From assembly GCA_003609755.1 (NCBI GenBank), contig AP017991.1, positions 3,241,501-3,305,500 of the forward strand: a stretch of DNA of 64,000 nucleotides, in the 5' to 3' direction. Below the pieces are notes generated by a model. That model was not told the DNA's origin. It searched no databases and saw only the letters and a program-made list of their open reading frames with translations. Below are positions 8,342 through 17,802 of the stretch, piece by piece; within the stretch, counting starts at the first letter, position 1, and every line of letters starts with the position of its first letter. Position numbers and translations under genes: made by a program. Source of the stretch: Planktothrix agardhii NIES-204. Its GTDB lineage: Bacteria > Cyanobacteriota > Cyanobacteriia > Cyanobacteriales > Microcoleaceae.

Positions 8342-9648
8342 CCTCCCAAACTCGGATCACCAACACGATATAAATCGCCTAATTCCCAACCTTCTGTTAA
8401 TTTTGGTTCCAATATTTCCCGAGAAAGGGGTTTAATTGAAAAATGGTTTTGATCAGTGGAATGAAAATAAGAAATATTCTCCAAACGATCGGTAAAATGA
8501 TCCAAAAGATCAGGACTATGGGTAGTAATAATCACCTGAGTTTTTTGAGCGGCTTGTTTAATCCACTCGGCTAAAATTGGCATCCAGGCAACGTGCAATC
8601 CTAATTCTGGTTCATCAATTACTAACAAAGAAGGTAGGACTGGAGAATGTAATATTGTTGCCCAACACAACATCCTCACTGTACCATCGGACATTTCATT
8701 GAGATAAAAGGGTTCATTCGTGTCTTTAAAATGCCATTCTACAGTTAAAGATAAACGACCAGAACGGATTGGTCTAATTCGACGAGTTTTGGGTAGAATG
8801 GATTTCATTGCTAAATTAAGACTTTCCTCAAAATCAATATTTTGATTATATAAGTTATCCAAAACTAAAGCTAAGTTATCGCCTGATTGAGATAAGTAAA
8901 TATCACTTTGTCCTAGCTTTGGCTCGGCGGTTCTAATTTGGTTTAAATCCATGTTATTAGCATTATAAAAATGCCACTTTGAAACCAAGTCAATTAATTC
9001 TCTCCTGATTCTATAAATCGGTGTATTTTCAGGAGGATATTGACTATTTTCTAAAATTTTAGTAATTGATGATAGGCCCAAAGAATTTGTAGGAATATTG
9101 TCTAAACTTTCAAAATGAGTTGGGTAGTATTGACCGGGTTGATCGTAAACAGATACAACTCCTTTACCTAATCCTCTATTATGTAATTTATAATAATAAA
9201 AAGGATCGGAGTCGGCTGGATCATGTAAATCTTCCCCCCCATATAAATATTCTTCTGAAACTGTCGCCCTAGTTTCTCCCCTATCAGTATAGAGTTGTAA
9301 GTCAAAAACTACACTGTCTCTTTCAGGATTATTCGTCTGGGAAATTTGGGAAAAACAATAATAAAGATTAACTTTTGCTGGACTACTCACACTACTATCT
9401 AAAATTCTAGTGCCACCAATTTTGGAAATGGCATCTTCAAAACCACTCACTCCTCGATTTTCTTCGGGAATATTAATTAAGCAATTTTTTAAGAATTTAA
9501 GACAACTAATAAAATTACTTTTTCCCGAACCATTTGACCCGATAAATATATTCAGATTACTCAGATAAAATGGTTGCTCAGAACATAAATTTTTGTAGTT
9601 TTTGGTTGCCAAAAAATGCAATGAGGGTTGATTCATAAATCTTGACAA
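8329..9648 (-). CDS. OLD/ABC-like AAA_21 ATPase
   Basis: 439 residues. Walker A IGSNGSGKSNF lies near residues 36-46 after the short strand FLSNLNIFIG typical of RecF/SMC/OLD-like ATPases. LNEMSDGTVRMLCW near residues 317-330 resembles a signature motif. Walker B LLVIDEPELGLH is followed by the H-loop region VIITTHSPDLLDHF. There is no C-terminal nuclease domain; the TOPRIM-like function may be supplied by the overlapping downstream gene. ATPases of this class appear in anti-phage systems and DNA repair. First gene of the unit, with an AT-rich upstream gap shared with divergent lpxC. Confidence 0.85.
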   Translation of the reverse strand: MSRFMNQPSLHFLATKNYKNLCSEQPFYLSNLNIFIGSNGSGKSNFISCLKFLKNCLINIPEENRGVSGFEDAISKIGGTRILDSSVSSPAKVNLYYCFSQISQTNNPERDSVVFDLQLYTDRGETRATVSEEYLYGGEDLHDPADSDPFYYYKLHNRGLGKGVVSVYDQPGQYYPTHFESLDNIPTNSLGLSSITKILENSQYPPENTPIYRIRRELIDLVSKWHFYNANNMDLNQIRTAEPKLGQSDIYLSQSGDNLALVLDNLYNQNIDFEESLNLAMKSILPKTRRIRPIRSGRLSLTVEWHFKDTNEPFYLNEMSDGTVRMLCWATILHSPVLPSLLVIDEPELGLHVAWMPILAEWIKQAAQKTQVIITTHSPDLLDHFTDRLENISYFHSTDQNHFSIKPLSREILEPKLTEGWELGDLYRVGDPSLGGWPW

Positions 9649-9737
9649 TAATCACTATGTTTCTTAATCTTATCACAAAATAAAAAAATATGCAATACTT
9701 AAACATACAAATCCATAAAAATTAGGAGAGTTGAACA

Positions 9738-10574
9738 TTGAGCATCAACAGCGAATATACCCTAAAAGAAGAGTTTAGTTGCTCCGGTGTGGGATTACAT
9801 ACGGGTGTGAACACAACGGTTAGAGTTTTACCTGCAAATATTGGGGAAGGACGCTATTTTGTGCGGGTTGATTTACCGGAAAATCCTAAAATTCCGGCTA
9901 TATTAGAATCGGTATTATCCACAACTTTATCCACAGAATTAGGCACTATAAACGCTAAAGTTAGAACCGTTGAACATTTGTTAGCCGCCCTAACGGGAAT
10001 GGGAATTGATCACGCTAGAATTGAAATTGATGGCCCAGAAGTCCCCTTATTAGATGGTTCGGCTCAAAATTGGGTAGAGGCGATCGCAACCGTTGGACGT
10101 CAACCCCTCGATATTCCCTCCCAGGACGTCCCTACTGTTCAAATTACCAAACCCCTATCCGTCCAGCAGGGCGATGGTTTTGTCGTCGCCTTTCCCGCAT
10201 CCGAAACCCGATTTACCTACGGGATTGATTTTTCTGTCCCAGCCATTGGCAATCAATGGTATAGTTACACGGCTGATCCTGAAATCTTTGCGCGGGAAAT
10301 TGCTCCGGCCAGAACCTTCACCCTAGAAGCACAGGTGGAACAGTTAGCAAGAGCGGGACTGATTCAAGGAGGTAGTCTGGATAATGCGATTGTGTGCGGA
10401 AAATCAGGATGGTTAAATCCACCTTTGAGATATGCAAATGAACCCGTGCGTCATAAAATTTTAGACTTAGTAGGGGATTTGAGTTTATTGGGTTTTCTGC
10501 CTCAAGCTCATTACTTAGCATACAAAGCCGGACACCATCTCCATGTTCAACTGGTTCAGGAAATATCAAAGTAG
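9738..10574 (+). CDS. lpxC: UDP-3-O-acyl-N-acetylglucosamine deacetylase
   Basis: 278 residues; the committed zinc-dependent step of lipid A synthesis. The zinc ligands are visible as His80 ([11 protein letters not shown]), His239 and Asp243 ([10 protein letters not shown]), with His266 (AGHHLH) as catalytic base. The start is TTG at 9738, 7 bp after AGGAGAG, which is a good ribosome-binding site; no better ATG exists. First gene of an lpxC-fabZ-lpxA cluster. The protein lacks a long C-terminal tail, as is normal for this family. Confidence 0.97.
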   Translation: MSINSEYTLKEEFSCSGVGLHTGVNTTVRVLPANIGEGRYFVRVDLPENPKIPAILESVLSTTLSTELGTINAKVRTVEHLLAALTGMGIDHARIEIDGPEVPLLDGSAQNWVEAIATVGRQPLDIPSQDVPTVQITKPLSVQQGDGFVVAFPASETRFTYGIDFSVPAIGNQWYSYTADPEIFAREIAPARTFTLEAQVEQLARAGLIQGGSLDNAIVCGKSGWLNPPLRYANEPVRHKILDLVGDLSLLGFLPQAHYLAYKAGHHLHVQLVQEISK

Positions 10575-10575
10575 T

Positions 10576-10591
10576 AAGCCCTTTAGGGCTT
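10576..10591 (+). terminator. Small palindrome between lpxC and fabZ
   Basis: aagccctttagggctt is a perfect 16-bp palindrome lying immediately after the lpxC stop codon and followed by cttttct-like pyrimidines. It could act as a weak attenuator or mRNA-processing hairpin inside the lpx operon. The T run is poor, so full termination is unlikely. Confidence 0.3.
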
Positions 10592-10627
10592 CTTTCTACC
10601 ACTAACGTTAACTTAAATTCATCGGAT

Positions 10628-11089
10628 ATGGACGACGCCCCTGTGTTGAACGCTGAAACAGTATTGATGATTGAGGAGATTCAAAATCTGTTACCCCATC
10701 GCTATCCCTTTGCGTTGGTGGATCGAATTATTGAATATGTCCCAGGTAAAAAGGCCGTGGGCCTCAAAAATGTCACCATTAATGAACCACATTTTCAAGG
10801 CCACTTCCCCGGACGTCCAATTATGCCCGGAGTTTTGATTGTGGAAGCCATGGCCCAGGTGGGCGGAGTGGTTTTAACTCAACTTCCTGATTTAAAAGGC
10901 AGTTTGTTTTTATTTGCGGGAATTGATAAAGTCCGATTCCGTCGTCCCGTAGTTCCGGGGGATCAATTGATCATGACTACGGAATTATTGGTCGTGAAAC
11001 AACGCCGTTTTGGTAAAATGCAAGCTCGCGCCGAAGTCGATGGTAAACTGGCCTGTGAAGGAGAACTAATGTTCTCTCTTGTAGACTGA
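10628..11089 (+). CDS. fabZ: 3-hydroxyacyl-[acyl-carrier-protein] dehydratase
   Basis: 153 residues of the hot-dog dehydratase family. [11 protein letters not shown] lies at 23-33, the catalytic His59 in [13 protein letters not shown] and Glu73 in [11 protein letters not shown]. It dehydrates 3-hydroxyacyl-ACP in fatty acid elongation. Placement between lpxC and lpxA matches the cyanobacterial arrangement in which 3-hydroxyacyl-ACP is partitioned between lipid A and fatty acids. It starts 53 bp after lpxC. Confidence 0.97.
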   Translation: MDDAPVLNAETVLMIEEIQNLLPHRYPFALVDRIIEYVPGKKAVGLKNVTINEPHFQGHFPGRPIMPGVLIVEAMAQVGGVVLTQLPDLKGSLFLFAGIDKVRFRRPVVPGDQLIMTTELLVVKQRRFGKMQARAEVDGKLACEGELMFSLVD

Positions 11090-11129
11090 ATTCTTATACC
11101 TTGTTAGGTTTTAACCTATTTTAATTTCT

Positions 11130-11945
11130 ATGACGACCTTAATTCACCCCACTGCTGTGATTCATCCTGGTGCAGAACTCCATCCGACGGTTCAAGTTGG
11201 CGCTTATGCTGTAATTGGGGAATATGTTAAGGTCGGTGCAGATACGGTCATTGGTTCCCATGTTGTGATTCATGGCCGCACGGAAATTGGCGATCGCAAT
11301 CAATTTTTTCCGGGGGCGGTAATTGGTTCGGAACCTCAAGATCTCAAATATGATGGTTCTTTGAGTTTAGTTAAAATTGGTAATGATAATCTGATTCGGG
11401 AATATGTCACAATTAATCGCGCTACAAATGCCGGGGACGCTACGATTATTGGGAATCAAAATCTATTAATGGCCTATGTTCATGTGGCCCATAATTGTGT
11501 GATTGAGGATCAGGTGGTAATTGCCAATTCTGTCGCCCTAGCGGGTCATGTTTATATTGAATCAAAAGCCCGATTAAGTGGGGTTTTAGGGGTGCATCAA
11601 TTTGTCCATATTGGGAAATTAGCGATGATTGGCGGTATGACTAGGATTGATCGAGATGTGCCTCCTTTTGTGTTAGTTGAGGGGAATCCTTCCCGGGTGC
11701 GATCGCTTAATTTAGTTGGGTTAAAACGGGCGGGATTTAGTTCCGAGGATTTTTCTTTATTAAAAAAAGCCTTTCGGTTATTATATCGTTCTGAGTATTC
11801 TTTTACTCAAGGATTAGAACAGTTAGATTTATTATCGGATCATGCTGCTATTCAACATTTACGCCAGTTTATTAAACGTTCTCAAACCGATCCCGGACGT
11901 CGGGGGGTGACGCCGGGGGCGAAACGCAAAACAACAGAAGATTAA
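11130..11945 (+). CDS. lpxA: UDP-N-acetylglucosamine acyltransferase
   Basis: 271 residues. The N-terminal 190 residues form hexapeptide (left-handed beta-helix) repeats (IHPTAVIHPGAEL, VGAYAVIGEYVKVG), including the HVAHNCVIEDQVVIAN segment that carries the catalytic His, then HQFVHIGKLAMIGG. The C-terminal helical domain ends in a basic Gly-rich tail (GRRGVTPGAKRK). First acylation step of lipid A synthesis, acting with LpxC. lpxB, often next in cyanobacteria, is absent here and replaced by a DUF29 gene. Confidence 0.96.
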   Translation: MTTLIHPTAVIHPGAELHPTVQVGAYAVIGEYVKVGADTVIGSHVVIHGRTEIGDRNQFFPGAVIGSEPQDLKYDGSLSLVKIGNDNLIREYVTINRATNAGDATIIGNQNLLMAYVHVAHNCVIEDQVVIANSVALAGHVYIESKARLSGVLGVHQFVHIGKLAMIGGMTRIDRDVPPFVLVEGNPSRVRSLNLVGLKRAGFSSEDFSLLKKAFRLLYRSEYSFTQGLEQLDLLSDHAAIQHLRQFIKRSQTDPGRRGVTPGAKRKTTED

Positions 11946-11963
11946 GCAGGATTTTAGATAATC

Positions 11964-12401
11964 ATGGATTTAAAAACACTCTATGAAACTGATGATGCTG
12001 AATGGTTACAAGAAACGGTTAAATTAATTAAAAATCACCAATTTGAACAGCTAGATATAGAGAACTTAATTGAGGAATTAGAGGATTTGGGTAAGGAAAA
12101 GAAAAACGCGGTAGTGAGTCTTTTGGAACAGATTATCCGTCATTTATTATTACTGCAATATTGGACAGGGGAAGCTGACTATAATAGAGTTCATTGGGAA
12201 GAAAAAATCTATAGTTTTAGAGTTCAGTTGAGACGAAAAATTACAACAAATCTCCGTAATTATTTAGATTCAGAATTTGATTCTATTTATCAGGATGCGT
12301 TAGGATTTGTCAAGATTAAAACTCAAAATTCCGTCAACTTTCCCCCAGAATGTCCTTACACCCTGGAGCAATTACTAGATATTAATTGGTTTCCAGTTTA
12401 G
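11964..12401 (+). CDS. DUF29 family protein
   Basis: 145 residues with the family signature: LYETDDAEWLQETVKLI at the N-terminus, DIENLIEELEDLGKEKKNAVVSLLEQIIRHLLLLQYW in the middle, and the LRNYLDSEFDSIYQDAL block. DUF29 proteins are abundant in cyanobacteria and have no settled function. It is 18 bp downstream of lpxA and probably cotranscribed, but there is no reason to link it to lipid A. Its stop overlaps the stop of the convergent NACHT gene by 4 bp. Confidence 0.9.
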   Translation: MDLKTLYETDDAEWLQETVKLIKNHQFEQLDIENLIEELEDLGKEKKNAVVSLLEQIIRHLLLLQYWTGEADYNRVHWEEKIYSFRVQLRRKITTNLRNYLDSEFDSIYQDALGFVKIKTQNSVNFPPECPYTLEQLLDINWFPV

Positions 12402-13792
12402 ATTTTATTATAAAAATGATCCCGTAATAAACGATTAATAAAACGATAGCGATCGCCATTTCTTTGTAATAATAACCTATCCGTAGCATCATTCAAAAAT
12501 CGTTGATAATTCCAAGGAATATTCCCATCTTTCCACAAAATCCATCGAATTACAAACTGTTCTATTTTTTGCTTTAAACCCGATTTTTCTAATAAAATTG
12601 CCCATAATAATCCCAATCCCATCCCCAGGATTAAAAGTGGAGTTGTTCTGAGAATAACTCCTGCTAATATTAATATTAGAATAATTCCCCAAATCAAACC
12701 TAGAATTAACTTTAATATTAACTTATAACGTGGTTTTTGTTCATTCTCATCTAACCAATGAATCGGTATTTTTTTCACTGAAAACTCTGTTAATTCATCG
12801 GTTGTTAGTCGAGTTGCTAACCATCCTAACCATCGTCTAAAACTTTCAGATTTTGGTGCTTTTCCCTGGGGATATTCCGATTTATGAATATCCTGATTCA
12901 GTTGACGACGAATATAAGCATTAAATAAATAATCACGTTGATCTTCAAAGGAATTAAGATGTTTCCAAGACATGATTAAAATTTCTTCATAAGCTAAGGT
13001 CATCATCGTTAGATATAGCGGTGTTTTTGCTAAATTTAATAAAGGTTTATCCCTTTCAATATTCTGCCAAAGTTCTCGACTACGAGAATTAATCAAATAA
13101 TCTTGAATTTGTTGAATAGTTAAGGGACGTAAAAAAATAGCTCCATTCAAATCCAAGCGTTCCGATAGTTTTTGATAACTTATAACATTAGCACAGATCA
13201 CCAAATGTAAAGGTGAAACATCCCCATTCAACATTTGATTAATTTGTTGAATATATTTAACTTGTTGATTCAAAGAAAGTTTATCTAATCCATCAATTAA
13301 TGGTAAAATCTGAAGCTGTTGAATCCAATTTTGAACCACAGCAATAGAAATTCCATACTTAATATGTAGCTGTTCAACAATCCAATCTATAATCAATTGA
13401 TCGGGATTCTTCCAAGTTGATAAATCCAGTAAAACCGGGATAGGTTCTTCAACATCAGTTTGAGCGCGACTAACTAATACTTTAGCTAATCCGATTAAGG
13501 TTGTAGTTTTTCCCGAACCAGTCGATCCTAAAATTAATAATCTGCCATTTAAACGATCAAAAACTTGAATAATTCCCGTATCATTCGTTAAACGAACACT
13601 CGGATGATGACTAACTTTTAACTCCACATCCCAGATTCGTCGCATTTTTAAGGGTGGCGTTTCTTGAGCTAAATAAGTTAATACCCCTCGATGTAAAGAT
13701 TGTAAGCGATACTGTCTCACTTCATTTTGGACTTGAAGCAGCAACTTTTGACGATTGTGTAATTGAACCTGGGAAGAAGTCAATTTTGACAT
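12398..13792 (-). CDS. Membrane-associated NACHT-family STAND NTPase
   Basis: 464 residues. An N-terminal helical region (1-70) precedes a NACHT domain with P-loop GSTGSGKTT at residues 89-97 and Walker B LPLIDGLDKL at 164-172, where the usual acidic residue after GLD is Lys. ARC-like helices follow (TPLYLTMMTLAY). Two hydrophobic segments (about 358-380 and 384-402) are probable membrane helices, and the terminal block FLNDATDRLLLQRNGDRYRF is typical of cyanobacterial NACHT-membrane proteins. These resemble STAND ATPases with signalling or defence roles; no effector domain is recognisable here. It is convergent with the DUF29 gene. Confidence 0.85.
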   Translation of the reverse strand: MSKLTSSQVQLHNRQKLLLQVQNEVRQYRLQSLHRGVLTYLAQETPPLKMRRIWDVELKVSHHPSVRLTNDTGIIQVFDRLNGRLLILGSTGSGKTTTLIGLAKVLVSRAQTDVEEPIPVLLDLSTWKNPDQLIIDWIVEQLHIKYGISIAVVQNWIQQLQILPLIDGLDKLSLNQQVKYIQQINQMLNGDVSPLHLVICANVISYQKLSERLDLNGAIFLRPLTIQQIQDYLINSRSRELWQNIERDKPLLNLAKTPLYLTMMTLAYEEILIMSWKHLNSFEDQRDYLFNAYIRRQLNQDIHKSEYPQGKAPKSESFRRWLGWLATRLTTDELTEFSVKKIPIHWLDENEQKPRYKLILKLILGLIWGIILILILAGVILRTTPLLILGMGLGLLWAILLEKSGLKQKIEQFVIRWILWKDGNIPWNYQRFLNDATDRLLLQRNGDRYRFINRLLRDHFYNKI

Positions 13793-13851
13793 TGAAAATT
13801 TAGAATAAGTGAAAAACCGAAACCTACCTGTTTCCGCGAAAATATCACCAG

Positions 13852-13996
13852 TATAGCGCTACGCACTAGGGAACAGGGAACAGGCCGCGTCGTGAGCCGT
13901 GAGCCAGTCGAACGGTCGAACGAGAACACCGGAACAGTAAGCAGTGAATGAGTTTCAGAATTTAGAAGTGTCCTAACTTTAATGCGTAGCGCTATA
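13852..13996. mobile_element. 145-bp MITE-like element with 14-bp terminal inverted repeats
   Basis: tatagcgctacgca at 13852-13865 is repeated perfectly in inverse as tgcgtagcgctata at 13983-13996. The interior has no ORF and contains gggaaca/gggaaca and acaccggaaca motifs seen in other gaps of the window. It fills most of the 329-bp gap between the divergent NACHT and glycosyltransferase genes (13793-14121). No transposase is encoded, so a non-autonomous miniature element is the likeliest reading. Confidence 0.7.
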
Positions 13997-14121
13997 TAGC
14001 AATCCTAAATCTTCTCCGAAAAAAACATAGGAATTTTGTCTTCAAACCTTTACAATAAAACAGTCTAAAGCTGTGTAAGCATTCAGGACTGGGATTTGAT
14101 AATTGATTTAAAAAGATAAAA

Positions 14122-15168
14122 ATGGATATTTCACAAGCACCAATTTTAAAAACTCCAGAACCTGAATATGGAGATTTGATTTTTGATTCCCACACCTTAG
14201 CTATTTCAATCGTTGTACCTATTTACAATGAAGTAGAAAGTTTACCCCGACTGATTGCAGCGATTGATACAAATATGGCCGATTTGGGTTTAACCTATGA
14301 ATTGATTTGTGTTGATGATGGGTCAAGCGATGGGTCTACGGAACTCCTGAAACAACAAGCCGAAATTAATCCTAATCTTAAAGCCATTGTTCTCCGGCGT
14401 AATTATGGTCAGACCGCAGCCATGGCGGCGGGGTTTAAGTATTCCCAGGGTCAGGTGATCATTACCCTGGATGGTGATTTACAAAACGATCCCCAGGATA
14501 TTGCACTCCTGCTGAGGGAATTAGGTAAGGGGTATGATGTCGTCAGTGGTTGGCGGAAAAATCGACAGGATGACAAATTGAGCCGTTTGCTTCCCTCCCG
14601 CATTGCCAACTGGCTGATTAGCAAAATGACCGGAGTGCAGTTACATGACTATGGCTGTTCCCTCAAAGCCTACCGGACTGAGTTAATCGCCGATATGAAC
14701 CTCTATGGAGAATTACACCGATTTTTACCCGCTTTAGCATTTATTGAAGGGGCAAAAATTACTGAAATTCCAGTTAACCATCATGCTCGTCGTTTTGGTC
14801 AGAGTAAGTATGGTTTAGATCGCACCTTTAGGGTGGTGATGGATCTGTTAACGATTTCTTTTATCAAAAAATTCCTAACTCGACCCATGCACGTTTTTGG
14901 TCTGTTGGGAATATCAGCTTTTGGGGTTGGAATTGTTGTTGGTGCTTATTTGAGTTTTATTCGCCTGGTCTTAGGCCAAGAGATTGCCGCTCGTCCCTTA
15001 CTTACCCTGGCGGTACTCATGACCCTTACCGGAATTCAACTCTTTTGTTTTGGTCTATTAGCCGAACTCTCAATGCGAACCTATCACGAATCCCAAGATC
15101 GACCGATCTATCGAGTTCGTGAAGTGATCGAATCTAATGGTAAGAGCAATAACTCAAAAGCCCATTAA
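14122..15168 (+). CDS. Family 2 glycosyltransferase, DPM1/GtrB-like, membrane anchored
   Basis: 348 residues. The GT-A domain spans about 30-260: ISIVVPIYNEVESLPRLI, ICVDDGSSDGS, LRRNYGQTAAMAAG, and the DxD-containing ITLDGDLQNDP. Two C-terminal hydrophobic hairpins (about 265-290 and 297-320) anchor it in the membrane. This matches polyisoprenyl-phosphate glycosyltransferases that transfer a hexose to undecaprenyl or dolichyl phosphate for surface glycan modification. Donor and acceptor are not readable from sequence. Its 3' end overlaps the end of the convergent hypothetical gene by 4 bp. Confidence 0.9.
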   Translation: MDISQAPILKTPEPEYGDLIFDSHTLAISIVVPIYNEVESLPRLIAAIDTNMADLGLTYELICVDDGSSDGSTELLKQQAEINPNLKAIVLRRNYGQTAAMAAGFKYSQGQVIITLDGDLQNDPQDIALLLRELGKGYDVVSGWRKNRQDDKLSRLLPSRIANWLISKMTGVQLHDYGCSLKAYRTELIADMNLYGELHRFLPALAFIEGAKITEIPVNHHARRFGQSKYGLDRTFRVVMDLLTISFIKKFLTRPMHVFGLLGISAFGVGIVVGAYLSFIRLVLGQEIAARPLLTLAVLMTLTGIQLFCFGLLAELSMRTYHESQDRPIYRVREVIESNGKSNNSKAH

Positions 15169-15605
15169 TCTTCTAAACAGGGGATGGTACTGTTGACAGG
15201 AAAAACTTTACACATCATATATTCAGGGTGAAACCCCTCCCCAAGCTCTCCGTGCACAGGGGGTTTGTGGGGGCCGGACGGGTGACAAACCAATGAGGAG
15301 GAAGGGGTTTCTGCCGGATTGTTTTGAGGTTGAATACAAACAGCCACCTGTCCAACTCCAATCATTAAGGTTTGCACTCGTTCAAGAATTTGATCGAGAT
15401 CCACGAGTAATGTTTCCGCCGCTAACAAAGAAGGGGTAACAATAAAAAAGGTTTTGACTCCGGTGGGACTAGGAGCAAAACCAAAGCTACATTCAGAAAG
15501 TTGAGACTGGTTTAAGGGAGTGAGAGCGTCAGAGAAACGTTTAATTAACGCCTGATGCAAAGACTGACTTAGCGCACGATCATCAGATATCGGTTGGGGT
15601 AACAT
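15165..15605 (-). CDS. Hypothetical protein carrying an in-frame palindromic-repeat insertion
   Basis: 146 residues, no family recognised. The first 100 residues look like a normal globular protein (FGFAPSPTGVKTFFIVTPSL, VGVGQ-like segment). Residues of about 108-125 (CHPSGPHKPPVHGELGEGF) are encoded by plus-strand 15229-15280, which resembles the palindromic repeat with a cccccgtgcacgggggg core found at 27383, 45838 and 58634. The final MMCKVFPVNSTIPCLED then resumes. The repeat therefore seems to have entered the gene without breaking its frame. It is convergent with the glycosyltransferase. Confidence 0.6.
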   Translation of the reverse strand: MLPQPISDDRALSQSLHQALIKRFSDALTPLNQSQLSECSFGFAPSPTGVKTFFIVTPSLLAAETLLVDLDQILERVQTLMIGVGQVAVCIQPQNNPAETPSSSLVCHPSGPHKPPVHGELGEGFHPEYMMCKVFPVNSTIPCLED

Positions 15606-15895
15606 GGTTCGTCCTTACCAAAAAATTCATTATAAAGCTCCGTCTTTTGGGGAAGCAGGGGAAGCAGGGGAGCAGGGGGGGTAAACTCTTTTTATTACCC
15701 ATTACCTATTACCCATTACCCATTACCTATTACCCATTACCCACTTATGACGGCTTTTTATGATTTACCTATCATTTATTCTACCCTCCAGTTTAACATT
15801 AACTAATTTCCCATTGGTTTAAATTTTTAATCAGATTCATAAGTAAACCCTGGGTTAATCTCAGAACTTCCCTACATAACCAGCAGACCTAGCAA
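15606..15895. repeat. Repeat-rich gap including a 7-bp tandem array (attaccc/attacct) x7
   Basis: 15694-15742 holds seven contiguous heptamers alternating between attaccc and attacct. Just before it, 15650-15681 has an imperfect ggggaagca direct repeat running into a G7 tract. These are short tandemly repeated sequences of the type known in filamentous cyanobacteria. I see no gene here. Confidence 0.85.
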
Positions 15896-16093
15896 TTAAT
15901 TTTGTATTCTTTCTACCGGGGTATTGATCGTTTTAGCCTTTTTAAAAGTCAATAATCCTAACCCAGCCAAAAATAAAGTCAAAATTGCCATCACCACAAT
16001 AAAGACTTTTTTGGTTTTCATCGTTGCTGCTTCATATTGCAACAACATTTCCTGTTTAATTTTTTTCTCTTGTTCCGAAGGTTCTGGATTCAT
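15896..16093 (-). CDS. Small single-pass membrane protein, hypothetical
   Basis: 65 residues: a charged, probably cytoplasmic N-terminus (EPSEQEKKIKQEMLLQYEAATMKTKK), one clear transmembrane helix at about 29-50 (VFIVVMAILTLFLAGLGLLTF) and a short basic tail. ATG 16093 is well placed between leuA and the repeat-rich gap. Composition and the single helix support a real gene; function unknown. Confidence 0.6.
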   Translation of the reverse strand: MNPEPSEQEKKIKQEMLLQYEAATMKTKKVFIVVMAILTLFLAGLGLLTFKKAKTINTPVERIQN

Positions 16094-16154
16094 GGAATTT
16101 AGTATTATGGGTTGAAAGTTGACGGTTAAACATTAACCGCCAACTACCTTCTAA

Positions 16155-17774
16155 TTAACTCACCGAACTTTGGACAACCTCTTGAGACTGGGGTATACTT
16201 TCGGTCTGCATAGAAGCATACAAACGATTCAGAGCGTTCAAATAGGCCTGAGCCGAGGCTACAATAATATCGGTATTAACCGCATGACCGGAAAATACCC
16301 GGTCTTGATAACGTAACCGAATAGTAACTTCTCCAATCGCATCAATTCCCGCCGTCACCGACTGTACAGAAAACTCAATTAACTCATTAGGCACATTGGC
16401 GACCCGGTTAATCGCCTGATAGACCGCATCCACTGGGCCAGTCCCAATCGCGGCATCGGTTAATTCCTGACCATCGGGGGTGCGGACTGTCACCGTAGCC
16501 GTGGGACGGGCTTGATTTCCACAGGACACCTGGACAAATTCCAAGTGAAATAATTCCGGGGTTTGTTGAATTTCATCCTTAACAATGGCTTCCAAATCCC
16601 AATCGGTGATTTCTTTTTTCTTATCGGCCAATTCCTTAAACCGGACAAACGCCTTATTCACCTCCGGGTCGGTTAACTCAAATCCCAACTCCCGCATCCG
16701 AGATTGAAACGCATGACGCCCGGAATGTTTGCCCAAGACAATCAGGTTATCATTCAACCCAATAGATTGAGCATCCATAATTTCATAGGTGCGTTTATGC
16801 TTTAATATCCCATCTTGATGAATTCCCGACTCATGGGCAAAGGCATTCGCCCCAACAATCGCCTTATTCGGTTGGACTAACATCCCGGTCAAGTTAGACA
16901 CCAAGCGAGAGGTTTTATAGATTTGGCGGGTATCAATATTGGTCAAGGAGGCTTCTGATTCTGGCTCTCGACCCAAAAAAGGATTAAAATACTGCCGACG
17001 GACGTGCAAAGCCATCACCAGTTCTTCTAAAGCAGCATTTCCAGCCCGTTCTCCGATGCCATTAATCGTGCATTCCAACTGTCGCGCCCCATTTTTTACC
17101 GCTTCTAAGAAGTTAGCAACGGCCAAACCCAAATCATTATGGCCATGGACGGAAATAATCGCTTGGTCGATATTGGGGACATTTTCCTTAATCCCTCTAA
17201 TGATCGCCCCAAATTCCGCCGGGGTGGTATAACCGACGGTATCAGGTATATTAACCGTTGTCGCCCCGGCTGCGATCGCTCGCTCCAAAACTTGATACAA
17301 AAATTCTGGGTCAGACCGTCCCGCATCTTCAGGGGAAAACTCAATATCATCGACAAAGGATTTGGCATAGGCGACCATTTCTGAGGTAATATCCAAGACC
17401 TCAGACCGGGTTTTTTTCAATTTATATTGCAAATGGATATCGCTGGTAGCAATAAAAGTATGAATTCGGCGATGGAAAGCCGGAGAAACCGCCTTAGCCG
17501 CTGCTTCAATATCCCCTTTCACAGATCGGGCTAAACTACAAATCACCGGGCCATCTTCCGTACCTACTGCTTCTGCAATTCGAGAAACCGCATCAAAATC
17601 CCCATGACTGGCGATCGCAAATCCTGCCTCAATTACATCCACCCCTAAACGGGCTAATTGTCGAGCAATTACCAACTTCTCATCTACATTCAGGGTAGCC
17701 CCCGGACATTGTTCGCCATCGCGCAAAGTAGTATCAAAAATAATAATTCGGTCGGGGTTAGGTTGAAATTTCAT
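16155..17774 (-). CDS. leuA: 2-isopropylmalate synthase
   Basis: 539 residues. The N-terminal TIM-barrel domain carries [17 protein letters not shown] near residue 12, which includes the metal-binding Asp, with [12 protein letters not shown] near 215 providing metal-binding His residues, and [11 protein letters not shown] near 250. The C-terminal LeuA regulatory domain (about 400-515) is the leucine feedback site. It condenses acetyl-CoA with 2-oxoisovalerate, the first committed step to leucine. The upstream region is unusual: only about 30 bp separate the start from an array of ctgttga heptamers. Confidence 0.97.
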   Translation of the reverse strand: MKFQPNPDRIIIFDTTLRDGEQCPGATLNVDEKLVIARQLARLGVDVIEAGFAIASHGDFDAVSRIAEAVGTEDGPVICSLARSVKGDIEAAAKAVSPAFHRRIHTFIATSDIHLQYKLKKTRSEVLDITSEMVAYAKSFVDDIEFSPEDAGRSDPEFLYQVLERAIAAGATTVNIPDTVGYTTPAEFGAIIRGIKENVPNIDQAIISVHGHNDLGLAVANFLEAVKNGARQLECTINGIGERAGNAALEELVMALHVRRQYFNPFLGREPESEASLTNIDTRQIYKTSRLVSNLTGMLVQPNKAIVGANAFAHESGIHQDGILKHKRTYEIMDAQSIGLNDNLIVLGKHSGRHAFQSRMRELGFELTDPEVNKAFVRFKELADKKKEITDWDLEAIVKDEIQQTPELFHLEFVQVSCGNQARPTATVTVRTPDGQELTDAAIGTGPVDAVYQAINRVANVPNELIEFSVQSVTAGIDAIGEVTIRLRYQDRVFSGHAVNTDIIVASAQAYLNALNRLYASMQTESIPQSQEVVQSSVS

Positions 17775-17802
17775 CGCGGGAAAATCTCCTTGTAAGCGTT
17801 AA

